Assembly: GCA_965220185.1 (NCBI GenBank)
Contig: OZ244807.1
Coordinates: 868,001 to 932,000, forward strand
Reading direction: 5' to 3'
DNA length: 64,000 bases
From: Azotimanducus sp965220185
GTDB taxonomy: Bacteria; Pseudomonadota; Gammaproteobacteria; Pseudomonadales; Azotimanducaceae
Shown here: positions 9,793 to 18,822 of the stretch, in pieces
Position numbering within the stretch: the first letter of the stretch is position 1
How the letters are laid out: every line of letters starts with the position of its first letter
Program-made: the position numbers and the translations under genes
The notes under the pieces: generated by a model
Database searches by the model: none
What the model saw: only the letters and a program-made list of their open reading frames with translations
Told to the model about the DNA's origin: nothing

Positions 9793-10359
9793 TCAATACT
9801 TTTTGCTTCGGGGTTCGTGCCGCCGCCCGGCATCCGAAAGGACGTTCGCAATCGATGCGTTCACCGTCAATTCCATTGGAAGTCCCTCCACACGCCACCA
9901 ATCGGTCCACACATACGCGCCCCAGACCTTGCCGTAGCCTTTTGTTTGTGGGTCAGACAGCACCAGTGTGAAATTATTTTTGTCTATCACATTATCCTTA
10001 AGCGTCTTGATCGTGAGAGGGATCATCCGCGTGCCTGCGGGAATCACGAAAAGGCCGTTCTCCGCCACATAGTCATTGCCCGCCTTTGCCGTACCGTCCT
10101 GGGTCTTATACGCATACCGTATGTCAAAATCGAGTGTACGCGATAGCGTAAGAACAAATTTCGCGTCCTCGCCTTCCCGAACCTGAACGTCGGCGACATG
10201 TAATTCCGCCGTGACGCCTTCTACCATTCTGTTCGCCGCAGCTGGCTGGGCCAGACCCGCCAGCATCAGTGCGACCGCACATGCGATTCCGCCACTTCGT
10301 CCCATCAGAAAACGGGATAAAGAACCCTTGGAATTGTCGGTTGTCCAATACATTCTCAT
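9793..10359 (-). CDS. Secreted single Calx-beta domain protein
   Basis: 188 residues from ATG at 10359, chosen because AAGGAG lies 10-15 bases upstream; a second start two codons later is possible. After a signal peptide (SGGIACAVALMLAGLAQPAAA) comes one Calx-beta motif: AELHVADVQVREGEDAKFVLTL, the TQDGTAKAGNDY block, IPAGTRMIPLTIKTLKDN and FTLVLSDPQ. These calcium-binding beta domains are common in adhesins, usually in tandem; a stand-alone secreted copy is less usual. It may form a small secreted-protein operon with the two downstream genes. Confidence 0.7.
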   Translation of the reverse strand: MRMYWTTDNSKGSLSRFLMGRSGGIACAVALMLAGLAQPAAANRMVEGVTAELHVADVQVREGEDAKFVLTLSRTLDFDIRYAYKTQDGTAKAGNDYVAENGLFVIPAGTRMIPLTIKTLKDNVIDKNNFTLVLSDPQTKGYGKVWGAYVWTDWWRVEGLPMELTVNASIANVLSDAGRRHEPRSKKY

Positions 10360-10432
10360 GTCTTTCTTCTCCTTTGTGAGGCGCATCGCGCGCGGCTTGT
10401 TGGGATGTGGGATTGAAGCGAACTCGTGCGCT

Positions 10433-11380
10433 TTATAAATGATTCCGACACGCTTTGTCAATCTTAAGTCTGCCTTCTGGGAATTCGATGAGCGGTCGCC
10501 ATTCAAGACATGCCATCGCATGAGTTGGATCGACTGTCCAGTCAGGATGCGACAGTTCGCGAGCCTTGCCCGGGGAGAGCATGACCGAACGGCGCACGAG
10601 GCGTCCGATGCCCACATTCACGGCGCCAACGAACAGAAGCAAAGACTTAGGCAGGCGCATGATGCGCACGCGATGCCCGTGATGGTCGCTGAGTATCGCG
10701 GCGAGCTGTTGCCAGTCGTACCCGCCGATCTTCTGTTCGGATAGCTCTAGGATCTGTCCCGACGACTGGTGAGAACGCAGCCAAGCGAGCATGGCTGTGA
10801 CGAGATCATCGACATGCAAGAGCGATACACGGTGATGCGGGTTCGAAGGAACCGGAAGCAGCCCCATTGATGCGAGCTGAAGCAATGGACGCACTTCTGT
10901 GTCGCCCGGGCCGTAGACAGCAGGCGGGCGGAAGATCGTCCATTCGAGTTCAGGTGAGAGCGCTTCAAGGGAGCGCTCAGCAAGGCGCTTGCTCATGGCG
11001 TAGTGGGAGAGGCTCGGTTCGCGCGCTGCGAGCGACGAGACCAACAGCACTCTTGGCGGCGCGGGCATGTGTACGCAACGATTGAAAAGTTCTTCGCTTG
11101 CACATGTGTTCGTGCGCAGGAAATCTCTCGATGTGTTGCCGCGCACATTCGCCGCGAGATGAATGAGATGTGTCGCGCCTTCAAGTAGCGTCTCTAGGCT
11201 CTGCTCCGATTCAAGCGAGCCGTGAATCCAAGTGAGATGGTCGCTGTTCACGGGCGTCGCGCCACGGGTCAAGGCGCGCACGGGCAGCTCCAAGTCGATG
11301 AGCGCGCCAAGCAGGCGCTTGCCGATAAAGCCAGTGCCGCCCGTGACGGCAATCGCGCCAGTCACTGCAATCGGCTTCAA
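10433..11380 (-). CDS. NAD-dependent epimerase/dehydratase (SDR), CerR-like candidate
   Basis: 315 residues. Rossmann glycine motif TGGTGFIG near the N-terminus, serine block LLVSSLAA, and the catalytic YAMSK (YxxxK) pair identify an extended short-chain dehydrogenase. The last 80 residues hold a hydrophobic segment (SLLLFVGAVNVGIG). The start is uncertain: TTG at 11380 or GTG 15 bases later, both weakly supported. The gene follows the acyl-AMP ligase in the same direction, the two now separated by 520 bp of MITEs. By context (bacterial ceramide loci carry an SDR called CerR) I infer reduction of a lipid keto intermediate; the reaction is not proved. Confidence 0.75.
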   Translation of the reverse strand: MKPIAVTGAIAVTGGTGFIGKRLLGALIDLELPVRALTRGATPVNSDHLTWIHGSLESEQSLETLLEGATHLIHLAANVRGNTSRDFLRTNTCASEELFNRCVHMPAPPRVLLVSSLAAREPSLSHYAMSKRLAERSLEALSPELEWTIFRPPAVYGPGDTEVRPLLQLASMGLLPVPSNPHHRVSLLHVDDLVTAMLAWLRSHQSSGQILELSEQKIGGYDWQQLAAILSDHHGHRVRIMRLPKSLLLFVGAVNVGIGRLVRRSVMLSPGKARELSHPDWTVDPTHAMACLEWRPLIEFPEGRLKIDKACRNHL

Positions 11381-11394
11381 CGGACGGAGAGGCT

Positions 11395-11644
11395 TTAGGG
11401 CGTGTTCACACTATGCCCGCCGACGCTGTTGTCCGCTGTGCAAGAGCCGAAAAAGCCGAATCGCATACAGAGAAGCGGTCGATCCGGCTCTTGCCCAGGC
11501 GACAACCCTTCGGGCCGCCCCCGTTTTCCGCCAGCCTGCGTTCTCGCTCGCTGATGTGGGGTAGGCCACACTGCGCTTACTGGCCTTGTCTGGCGGAAAA
11601 CGGGACTCGGCAGCGTCAGCGTGCATAGTGTGAACACGCCCTAG
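11395..11644. mobile_element. MITE family II, full-length copy
   Basis: About 250 bp with terminal inverted repeats of some 34 bp and three mismatches, beginning (T/C)TAGGGCGTGTTCACACTATG. The left outer base is TTAG and the right end is CTAG, which is shared with the next element. No transposase frame inside. A 31-bp internally deleted derivative lies at 50047-50077. Confidence 0.8.
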
Positions 11645-11921
11645 TGTCCTGTGTCATAAATAAGTGTGGATTCAGCGCGCAGGAGAAGGGCTGTGGCGAG
11701 GCGCCGAAGCAGGGAATAACTTTGTGGTATTGCCAAGGGGCGCAATATCACATGAAACTGGGTCACAGCCCTTCTCCTGCGCGCCCTTCGGGAGCGAGCA
11801 CAACCGCCGATGGCTGCGTTGCAGCCCTTGGCAATATACCCGATATTCCCTGTGGACTGCGCCTTGCCATCAACGATTGTGCTCACTCTGAACCACACTT
11901 ATTCATGACACAGGATACTAG
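11641..11921. mobile_element. MITE family III
   Basis: 281 bp, ends CTAG. The terminal inverted repeats, about 25 bp with two mismatches, begin CTAGTRTCCTGTGTCATRAA. The interior carries GGGAATA and a block around CAACGCAGCCATCGGCG that also occur in family IV. It supplies the CTAG that holds the stop codon of the acyl-AMP ligase gene. Confidence 0.8.
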
Positions 11922-13705
11922 CTCGCTTGTATATCCGCGCGCGCGGCAGCGAGTCCGCCTGAGTGCATATAGTCGGCGCGCGCTCGTGAGCGCGACAGCT
12001 TGCCGGACGATGTGCGCGGTAGTGTGTGCGCTGGCACTAGGTCAACGAGGCAATCAATGCCGAGTTCGCGCGCAATATCGCTGCGAATACGGTCGATCAA
12101 TTGAATTCGCGCTTGCGTGTTCCGTTCCCGGCATTGCACAACGATGACGGCGAATTCTCCAGAGTCGCTTGGGATTGAAAACGCCAGCGCGTCACCCGAC
12201 CTGATGCCTTTTTGAGATTCGGCGATGTACTCAAGATCCTGCGGCCACACATTGCGTCCATTGACGATGATGAGGTCCTTGGCACGACCAGTGACGACGA
12301 GTCGCGAGCCAATCATATAGCCAAGATCTCCTGTGTTCAGCCAGCCATCGCCGGAGAGCGTGTTCCAAGTCACTTCCGGTTCGTTCAAGTAGCCAGCCAT
12401 GATGCTCGGCCCGCGCAGGAAAATGGTGCCGATTTCGCGATTCGCGAGCGTGTTGCCCTCCGCATCCCGAATTTCCATCTCGTAGCCGGGCAGCACTTCG
12501 CCGCACTCAACGAAACTGCGTGCTTGTCGCGCAGAGGCGCTGAGCGGCTCGGCAATGCCGGAACTCGCATGTGCATCGCGGTCGATGGCATCGCAGCGGA
12601 AAGTTTCGGTCAAGGTGGAAAACGTCACGCCAAGCGAGCATTCGGCCATGCCATAGCAGGGTAGGAAGGCGCGCGCATCAAAGCCCGAGCCTTCGACTGT
12701 TTGCGCGAAGGTGTCAAGAATCTCGCCACGAATCATCTCTGCGCCAACACCGGCGACGCGCCAAGCGGACAAGTCGTATTTTTTGGCTTCTGATTCGCGC
12801 AGCCGCTTGGCAACAAGTTCGTAGCCGAACGGCGGGCTGAAGGAAATAGTGGCCTTGGTGCGATGCAGAAGGTCAAGCCATAGCCGAGGCCGCATGGCAA
12901 AGTCGCGTGTGCCGAGGTAATCAACATTGATTTGCGAGGCGACTGGAACGAGCACGAGGCCGACGAGGCCCATGTCGTGATAGAAGGGTAGCCATGACAG
13001 GCAGCGGTCTTGCGGGCCAATCTGCGCGCCATGACGAATGATGCCGGCAAGGTTGGCCATCACCGCCGCCGACTTGACCATCACCGCGCGCGGAAAGCGT
13101 GTGCTGCCGGAGGTGAATTGCAGGTAGGCGACTTCGTCTGCATCGACGGGGGTCAGTGAATAGTGCGAGCGTGGCAGCTTTTCGAATTCGCTGAACGTGC
13201 CGACGAATTGCAGTGAATCGAGTTCGGTGTTTTTTGCGAGCTGTTCTGCGCACTGCTCAAGATAGGGTGCGAAGAACTCTGATCCCACTGCGACAGACGC
13301 CTCGACGAGCTTCAGCATGGCTGTCGTTTGTTCAATGAACGCCTGATGACCGCCAAGATTGAGTGCGGCGGGGATCGGCACAGGCACAAGTCCGGCATAC
13401 TGGCAGGCAAAGAAGAACTCGACGAATTCTGGACGTGTTTCAGCAACGATCGCCACGCGCGCGCCCCTGCGAAGGCCAAGGCCAGCCAAACGTGCGCCAG
13501 TCTTCAGCGCGCCCGTGCGAAGGTCGGCATAGGATAGGGTTGTGTCCAACGCGCCTCGGCGATCATAGAAATTCATGCCGTTCTCGCCTTCGGCTGCATA
13601 GTCGAGAGCTTCGGCGAGCGTGTCGAAATCTGCGCTGCGAAATGCCAGCCCGCCTGGGGCTGTCTCGATGGACAGTGGCGTATCGATGTACCTGCTGTCA
13701 CTCAT
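11918..13705 (-). CDS. Fatty acyl-AMP ligase / acyl-CoA synthetase
   Basis: 595 residues from ATG at 13705 (AAGGAG 8 bases upstream). The AMP-forming motif is YLQFTSGSTRFPRAVM, followed by SWLPFYHDMGLVGL, ACYGMAE-like FLPCYGMAECSLG, GEVLPGYEMEIRD and WLNTGDLGYM. The FYHDMGL block and overall plan point to the FAAL subgroup, which activates fatty acids as acyl-AMP for loading on an acyl carrier protein. No carrier domain is fused. The stop TAG lies in a CTAG that is the end of MITE III. Beside an SDR and a GNAT acyltransferase, it plausibly feeds acyl chains to sphingolipid assembly. Confidence 0.85.
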   Translation of the reverse strand: MSDSRYIDTPLSIETAPGGLAFRSADFDTLAEALDYAAEGENGMNFYDRRGALDTTLSYADLRTGALKTGARLAGLGLRRGARVAIVAETRPEFVEFFFACQYAGLVPVPIPAALNLGGHQAFIEQTTAMLKLVEASVAVGSEFFAPYLEQCAEQLAKNTELDSLQFVGTFSEFEKLPRSHYSLTPVDADEVAYLQFTSGSTRFPRAVMVKSAAVMANLAGIIRHGAQIGPQDRCLSWLPFYHDMGLVGLVLVPVASQINVDYLGTRDFAMRPRLWLDLLHRTKATISFSPPFGYELVAKRLRESEAKKYDLSAWRVAGVGAEMIRGEILDTFAQTVEGSGFDARAFLPCYGMAECSLGVTFSTLTETFRCDAIDRDAHASSGIAEPLSASARQARSFVECGEVLPGYEMEIRDAEGNTLANREIGTIFLRGPSIMAGYLNEPEVTWNTLSGDGWLNTGDLGYMIGSRLVVTGRAKDLIIVNGRNVWPQDLEYIAESQKGIRSGDALAFSIPSDSGEFAVIVVQCRERNTQARIQLIDRIRSDIARELGIDCLVDLVPAHTLPRTSSGKLSRSRARADYMHSGGLAAARADIQAS

Positions 13706-14075
13706 CTGGCATGCTCCTTCTCGTTGTCCGGTCATTCTCATTGGCTTCTATATTATTGGGGCATTCCTGTATTGCCCTTACTGCCCTTATTGTCTTGCTC
13801 CGACCGCTCCATCGGTCGGAAGGGGTGAGCCGCCAAGTGCCTAGGATTGACATTTGGCGGCTTCTCCCTCTCCCCTTGTTTCCCTTGATTGACGTTGACT
13901 AGGCTCGACAATACGCTCACGATGGTTTTATGTGCTTCTCCGGTGTGAGCTTTCCTGACCTTTTTTGCGTGCTTTTTTGTAGTAGATGGCGCACTCTACA
14001 CGTCTGAATCCAAAAATGTCAAGAGTATGCAGATAAAATGAAGAAAATCGCAAGAAACGAATTCATTGAGTGGCG
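13706..14075. promoter_or_regulatory. Divergent promoter region of the lipid locus, with two hairpins
   Basis: 370 bases between divergent genes. Two perfect stems are visible: TCCGACCG/CGGTCGGA (13799-13820) and GCCGCCAA/TTGGCGGC (13829-13861). An AT-rich stretch follows (13970-14070). No promoter hexamers are clear enough to call. Confidence 0.35.
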
Positions 14076-15227
14076 ATGACGCTTCACCAGCATTCAGATT
14101 GGAACATTGTGCCAGTGCGTGATCGAAAGGCACGCCGTGACTTCTTGCGCCTTCCGAATCGTCTTTATGCGGCTGACCACGCATGGGTGCCGCAGATTCC
14201 GCTTGAGCGCGCGTCCCACTATTCGTCCGCCAATCCGTTTTGTGAACATGGAGAATGGCAGGCGTGGGTTGCCAATGCGAGTAAAGATGGTAAGCGGCCA
14301 GTGGGTCGCATCACCGCGCAGATCGACCATTTGCACCGGCAACGCTGGGGGGAAGATGTTGGCTACTTCGGCTCCCTCGATTGCATCGATGATGCAAGCG
14401 CCATCAGTGCGCTCGTCGGCGCAGCCGAGACCTGGCTCTCGAAACGCGGCATCAAGCGCGTGTGCGGCCCGTTTTGCCTCGGCATCAATCAGGAGATCGG
14501 CCAGCTGATTGAAGGCTTTGACTCACCGCCGAGGTTCATGATGCCGCACGGGCCGAACTATATTCCTGAACACTTGGAGAGATTGGGTTATCGCAAGGCC
14601 GTGGACCTCTACGCCTACCGCGTGAAGCCGGATTTCGCGCCGCCTGCGGCCATGACTCGCTTGCTCGGCCGTTTGGGAGAGCGCGTCAAGGTTCGCGGCT
14701 TGGACCGCGCCAAGCAAAAAAGTGAACTCGAAGTCTTGCGAAGCATTTTCAACGATGCGTGGCACGACAACTGGGGATTCGTGCCCTTCACCGAAGCCGA
14801 GTTCCAAAAGCTCGGGCGCGAACTCACACTCATTCTGCCCGACGACTACATCCGTATTGCTGAACTCGACGGCGAGCCTGTGTCCTTTGGCGTCATGCTG
14901 CCCGATATCAATGAAGCGATTGCGGACTTGCGCGGGCGGCTGCTGCCATTTGGCTGGGCGAAGCTGCTGTGGCGGCTGAAAGTTCGGCATCCGTCGGCGG
15001 TGCGCGTTCCCTTGATGGGTGTCAGGCGGGCGCACCACAGCACGCGCTTAGGTCTTGCACTCGCCTTCGCCGTCTGCGATCCATTGCGCTGGGCGGCGCA
15101 CGAACGGGGCGCGAAGGAAATCGAGATGTCGTGGATTCTAGAAGACAACCAGGGTATGCGCGCGCTTGCCAAAGCCTTTGGCGGCGAACGTTACAAGACC
15201 TACCGCATGTACGAGAAGGCGCTCTAA
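14076..15227 (+). CDS. GNAT-family acyltransferase, candidate ceramide N-acyltransferase (bCerS-like)
   Basis: About 383 residues; ATG at 14076 or GTG at 14070. Characteristic blocks are RLYAADHAWVPQI, NPFCEHGEWQAWVA, GRITAQID, FGSLDCIDDASA, GPFCLGINQEIGQLIEGF, PHGPNYIPEHLERLGYRKAVDLYAYR and a C-terminal GNAT-like fold (MSWILEDNQGMRALAKAFG). This is the large GNAT-related family that includes the bacterial ceramide synthase reported in Caulobacter. It heads a run of six tightly packed plus-strand lipid genes. I infer N-acylation of a long-chain base; a generic acyltransferase remains possible. Confidence 0.7.
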   Translation: MTLHQHSDWNIVPVRDRKARRDFLRLPNRLYAADHAWVPQIPLERASHYSSANPFCEHGEWQAWVANASKDGKRPVGRITAQIDHLHRQRWGEDVGYFGSLDCIDDASAISALVGAAETWLSKRGIKRVCGPFCLGINQEIGQLIEGFDSPPRFMMPHGPNYIPEHLERLGYRKAVDLYAYRVKPDFAPPAAMTRLLGRLGERVKVRGLDRAKQKSELEVLRSIFNDAWHDNWGFVPFTEAEFQKLGRELTLILPDDYIRIAELDGEPVSFGVMLPDINEAIADLRGRLLPFGWAKLLWRLKVRHPSAVRVPLMGVRRAHHSTRLGLALAFAVCDPLRWAAHERGAKEIEMSWILEDNQGMRALAKAFGGERYKTYRMYEKAL

Positions 15228-15228
15228 C

Positions 15229-16008
15229 GTGGGCTGGACGACCGTGGTGCTTGCCGGTACCCGCGCCTCCGGCGATGCGGTGGCCGAACATTGCGGCGTG
15301 CCGATCAAAGCCATGGCCGAAGTTGGAGGCGAAGCCATGCTTGTTCGTGTGTTGCGCGCGCTCGCGGGGGTGGAAGCCATCGAAGAAGTGCTCATCGTTG
15401 GCGATGAGGACGTGCTTGCGCCGCTTCTGCATGAGACTGAATTGGCGCTGCCGCATCGTGTGATTGCACCGCGTTCATCGCCCGCAACGAGCCTGAGCCA
15501 TGCCTTCAAAGAGATTCCGCAAGATCGCAAAGTGCTGGTCACCACCTCCGATCATGCGCTCTTGAGGCGCGAGTGGGTGGCTGAGTTCATCGATGCGGCC
15601 GAGGCTTCGAACAACGGGTTATGCCTCGCGCTCGCCTCAGCAGCAGATGTGCGCCGCGTGCTGCCGAGTTCCACGCGCACCGTCCTCAAGTTCTCCGACA
15701 TCTCGGTCTGCACATGCAATCTGTTCGCCTTTTGCAATCGGCAGGCGCGACGAATGAGTGACGAATGGGCGGCGCAGGAAGGGATGCGCAAATCGCCGCT
15801 TCGGCTGCTTAGGCGCCTCGGTGTCGGCAATGCCGCGCTCTACGGACTCGGCCGGCTCGACATGAAAGGCGCGTTCAGGCGCCTGTCGCTCCGTTTTGGC
15901 GTTGACATCGGCACGATTCTCATGCCGCATCCGCTGCTCGCGGTGGATGTGGACACGCCCGAGGACTTGGCGCTTTGCCAGCGCCTGGTCGCCGAAGGCA
16001 AGGCTTGA
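15229..16008 (+). CDS. MobA-like NTP transferase
   Basis: 259 residues from GTG at 15229, one base after the preceding stop. The N-terminus TTVVLAGTRASGDAVAEHCG, followed by KAMAEVGGEAML, is a nucleotidyltransferase signature (LAGxR...K). VLVTTSDHALL supplies the second acidic motif and VDVDTPEDLALCQRL closes the fold. Such enzymes transfer NMP from NTP to a sugar- or alcohol-phosphate. In a lipid locus it may make an activated head group, for example a CDP- or UDP-linked donor; the substrate cannot be read from sequence. Confidence 0.7.
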   Translation: MGWTTVVLAGTRASGDAVAEHCGVPIKAMAEVGGEAMLVRVLRALAGVEAIEEVLIVGDEDVLAPLLHETELALPHRVIAPRSSPATSLSHAFKEIPQDRKVLVTTSDHALLRREWVAEFIDAAEASNNGLCLALASAADVRRVLPSSTRTVLKFSDISVCTCNLFAFCNRQARRMSDEWAAQEGMRKSPLRLLRRLGVGNAALYGLGRLDMKGAFRRLSLRFGVDIGTILMPHPLLAVDVDTPEDLALCQRLVAEGKA

Positions 16009-16010
16009 AG

Positions 16011-16940
16011 ATGACTGCTGAACTGACGTTCGCGCATTTGACGGACCCGCACTTCACCGTGCCGGAGTTCGTCTCATGGCGCGAGATCGCCAACAAGCGT
16101 GCGCTCAGCGTGCTGTCGTGGCGATGGAAGCGCAGGCACCGCTACCGGCGAGAGGTGTTTGAAGCGGTTGCTCGTGATGCCGCGCGGCATACGGACACCT
16201 TTGTTCTGACGGGTGATTTGACGCAAGCGGGACTGAAGTCTGAATGCGAAGCCGCGCGCGATTGGCTCGCGAACTTTGCTGAGCACGGGCGGGTTTGTGT
16301 CATTCCTGGCAATCACGACTCAATTCGCTTGAACAGTCAGCTCAATGGGGGACAGCGCGCCGAGTGGGAAGCGCTCTGGGTGCCGTACATGGGTGCTGGC
16401 GCTGCCTTCCCATACCTGAAAGTTTTTGCAAGAGTCGCGTTTGTCGGTCTTTCTTCGGCGGTGCCGACCGCGCCATTTCTCGCGAGCGGGCGATTGGGAC
16501 AGAAGCAATTGCAAGACCTAGTGCGCATCTTGCGTGATTGCCGCGAGCAGGGCTTGTTTCGCGTTCTACTTGTTCATCACTGCCCGCTGCCTTCGCTCGA
16601 TTCACCGCGTCGGGGCTTAACCGATGCCGTAGGTCTGTGTGAAGTCATTGCCGAGGTAGGCGCTGAACTCGTGCTGCACGGTCACAACCATCGTTGGATG
16701 CAGAACACGATTGAAGGGCCATCGTGCCGAGTGCCTGTCCTTTCAGCACCGTCCGCAGGCTCGGTTGGCATGCCGGATGGTCGCTATCGAGCTGGCTACT
16801 ATCTTTTTACCGTGCAGGCAAGCGAGCGCAGTTGGCAGCTTGGGGTCGAAGCGCGGCAATTCGAGAACACTGAGTCGAGCCAGCGCGAGCACTTGCAATT
16901 TGAATTGCCGAAAGCGCGTTCGCAAGTGAGCGCCCAGTGA
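16011..16940 (+). CDS. Calcineurin-like metallophosphoesterase
   Basis: 309 residues from ATG at 16011. All metal-binding motifs are present in order: TDPHF (D-x-H), LTGDLTQ (GD), IPGNHDS (GNHD), LLVHHCPL and LHGHNHRW. Enzymes of this family hydrolyse phosphomonoesters or phosphodiesters, including nucleotide-diphospho lipid precursors (the LpxH fold). It overlaps the downstream kinase gene by 4 bases (GTGA). In this locus it may remove a phosphate or cut a CDP/UDP-linked lipid; the exact role is inferred only from context. Confidence 0.8.
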   Translation: MTAELTFAHLTDPHFTVPEFVSWREIANKRALSVLSWRWKRRHRYRREVFEAVARDAARHTDTFVLTGDLTQAGLKSECEAARDWLANFAEHGRVCVIPGNHDSIRLNSQLNGGQRAEWEALWVPYMGAGAAFPYLKVFARVAFVGLSSAVPTAPFLASGRLGQKQLQDLVRILRDCREQGLFRVLLVHHCPLPSLDSPRRGLTDAVGLCEVIAEVGAELVLHGHNHRWMQNTIEGPSCRVPVLSAPSAGSVGMPDGRYRAGYYLFTVQASERSWQLGVEARQFENTESSQREHLQFELPKARSQVSAQ

Positions 16941-17899
16941 GTTCGCTTCGCATTGGTTGCGTTTGTAATCGGGACGCGGCGCGCAATAGGCATGAGCTCG
17001 CCGCGATTCGACCGATGTTGCGTGAACTATCCAACGCCGTCTACGCCGAGACGACGAGCACCAAAGACTATGCCTCGCTCATGCAAGCCGACCTCATCGA
17101 GTCGCTCGACCTGCTCATCCTGTCGGGTGGTGATGGCACCTTGCAGCAGGGGATGAGCGCGTTGATTGGATCGGGAGCGACGCGCTTGCCGAAGCTCGCC
17201 ATGCTGCCCGCAGGCTCGACCAACGTCGCGGCGACCGATATCGGCGGTCAGGCGAACCTTGTCGAAGCAGTCTCCGCGTTGTCGAGGCAACTGCCCGATC
17301 TTGTGACCATCGCCAAGTGGCCTTTGCTGATTCGGGCAAGCGAGTCCGGGTCGCCGCTCGCAGGGTTCTTCCTCGGTGTCGGCGCGGCGCCTGCGGCGGT
17401 GGCACGCTATCGTCGTATTCGCAAGCCGGTGCGCGGCCTGCCGTTTCTCGATGCGGGCGCGTCGGTGGTCGCCATTGGTGGCACGATTCTGGAAATTGGA
17501 CTCAAGGGCGAGGCGTGCCCGCATGTGGTATCTGGAGAGATGCGCGTGGATGGTGAACCAACGCGCATTGAAACCGCATCGCTCGTGCTCGTGACCTGTC
17601 TTGACGGTTTGTTCAAGGGAGTCACGCCGTGGTGGGGGCAGGGGGATGCGGCCATCAAATACCTGCAAATCGGGCTTGGCGCACCGTCCCTGCTGAAGAA
17701 TATGCCCGGCATCTTGCGCGGTGAACCGAATGCATCTGTCGTGAAGTCGCCACTGTACGCTTCGGGCGGCGCGAGGCGCATTGTCCTCTCCGAAGTGGCG
17801 GACTTCACTATTGACGGAGAATTGTTCCGCATGAGTGCGGGGCCGGCAAAGCTGGCCATTGATGCCGGACTTAAGATCGACTTTGTGCGCCTCGCGTGA
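16937..17899 (+). CDS. Diacylglycerol-kinase-family lipid kinase, candidate ceramide kinase
   Basis: 320 residues, GTG start in a GTGA overlap. The nucleotide-binding signature LILSGGDGTLQQG and the block LAMLPAGSTNVAATDI (usual GTxND region) define the DAGK catalytic domain; a C-terminal domain ends with VDFTIDGELF-like ADFTIDGELFRMSAGP. Homologues phosphorylate lipid alcohols such as diacylglycerol, sphingosine or ceramide. In Caulobacter a DAGK-family protein acts on ceramide. Its place between a metallophosphoesterase and a TAM41-like enzyme suggests it makes the lipid phosphate that the next enzyme activates. Confidence 0.8.
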   Translation: MSSLRIGCVCNRDAARNRHELAAIRPMLRELSNAVYAETTSTKDYASLMQADLIESLDLLILSGGDGTLQQGMSALIGSGATRLPKLAMLPAGSTNVAATDIGGQANLVEAVSALSRQLPDLVTIAKWPLLIRASESGSPLAGFFLGVGAAPAAVARYRRIRKPVRGLPFLDAGASVVAIGGTILEIGLKGEACPHVVSGEMRVDGEPTRIETASLVLVTCLDGLFKGVTPWWGQGDAAIKYLQIGLGAPSLLKNMPGILRGEPNASVVKSPLYASGGARRIVLSEVADFTIDGELFRMSAGPAKLAIDAGLKIDFVRLA

Positions 17900-18822
17900 G
17901 TCTCATGTCTTCGGGCGGACGTCAGGATGTGTTGATCGAAGCGGGGACGCCGCTTGCCGAACTATGCGAGCAGCTGAGTGAGTGTCACGGCGGTGTGATC
18001 GGCTGTATTGCCTATGGCTCATGCCTTCGCAGCGGCGAAGTGTTCGCCAGCTTGTTCGATGTGTATCTGATTGTGACAAGCTATTCAAAAGCGCATCGGT
18101 CTCGCCTCGCCGCAGTTTTCAATTGGCTTTTGCCGCCGAATGTCTACTATGCGGAGGTGCCGCTCGCAGGCGGCTTGGCGCGGGTCAAGTATTCGATGCT
18201 GAGTCTGAAAGATCTTGAACGCGGCTGCGCGAAGCGGTTCGAGTCTTATGTGTGGGGCCGTTTTGCGCAGCCGGTCGGTCTGTTCGGTTTCGCCGCCGGT
18301 GATCACGCTGCAAGGGTTCAGCGCACGCTCGCACATGCGGGGCGACGCCTCGTTCGGGAGAGCGTTGCGCTCAACCGAGGTGAGTTCACCTCGCGCGAGC
18401 TGGTCACGGCGGGTCTCTCGAAGAGCTATGCCACCGAACTTCGCGCCGAAAAGCCGGTCAGGGCGAGGGAAATCTACGACTTCGCCGAGGCGCATTATCG
18501 AACGCTTTGCCATGCGTGCCTGCAAGACATGCGTGAGGTCGATCAAGTCGCGGATGATCGCTGGCGTTCAAAGCTTGGTGCGAAGACAAGGCTCTTCTGG
18601 CGTGGCAAGTGGCTGCTTCGTCAAGTGCTCGGCAAGCTTGCATCGATCGTGCGCCTGCTCAAGGCTTACTTCACTTTTCGCGACGGCATCGACTATCTTG
18701 CGTGGAAACTTGCTCGTCACTCGGGACAGACGATCAAAGTGCCGAAGCGCGTGCGGCGCTTCCCGCTCATTTTTGGCTGGGCGTTTTTTCTGCGCCTGTA
18801 TCGACAGGGGGTCTTCAAATAG
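17896..18822 (+). CDS. TAM41-like phosphatidate cytidylyltransferase family protein
   Basis: 308 residues, GTG start overlapping the kinase stop by 4 bases. Motifs resemble mitochondrial Tam41 (CTP:phosphatidate cytidylyltransferase): IAYGSCLR with FDVYLIV (GS...DxD-like nucleotidyltransferase core), LLPPNVYYAE, then VKYSMLSLKDLERG and YVWGRFAQPVGL, which align with KYGVIS...YIAGRLQKPV of the eukaryotic proteins. One acidic position of the usual DxD is Tyr. A basic C-terminal half (YFTFRDGIDYLAWKL) is typical. Directly after a lipid kinase, it may form a CDP-lipid. This is inference from motif memory; a profile search would decide. Confidence 0.6.
   Translation: MSLMSSGGRQDVLIEAGTPLAELCEQLSECHGGVIGCIAYGSCLRSGEVFASLFDVYLIVTSYSKAHRSRLAAVFNWLLPPNVYYAEVPLAGGLARVKYSMLSLKDLERGCAKRFESYVWGRFAQPVGLFGFAAGDHAARVQRTLAHAGRRLVRESVALNRGEFTSRELVTAGLSKSYATELRAEKPVRAREIYDFAEAHYRTLCHACLQDMREVDQVADDRWRSKLGAKTRLFWRGKWLLRQVLGKLASIVRLLKAYFTFRDGIDYLAWKLARHSGQTIKVPKRVRRFPLIFGWAFFLRLYRQGVFK

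Noticed and set aside
11395..11921. Long palindromes as terminators or CRISPR-like repeats
   Set aside because: They have distinct long terminal inverted repeats ending in CTAG and recur in other places; there is no spacer-repeat array and no T-run.
14076..14076. GTG at 14070 as the definite start of the GNAT gene
   Set aside because: Both GTG 14070 and ATG 14076 are possible and neither has a good ribosome site; ATG was chosen only as the more common codon.
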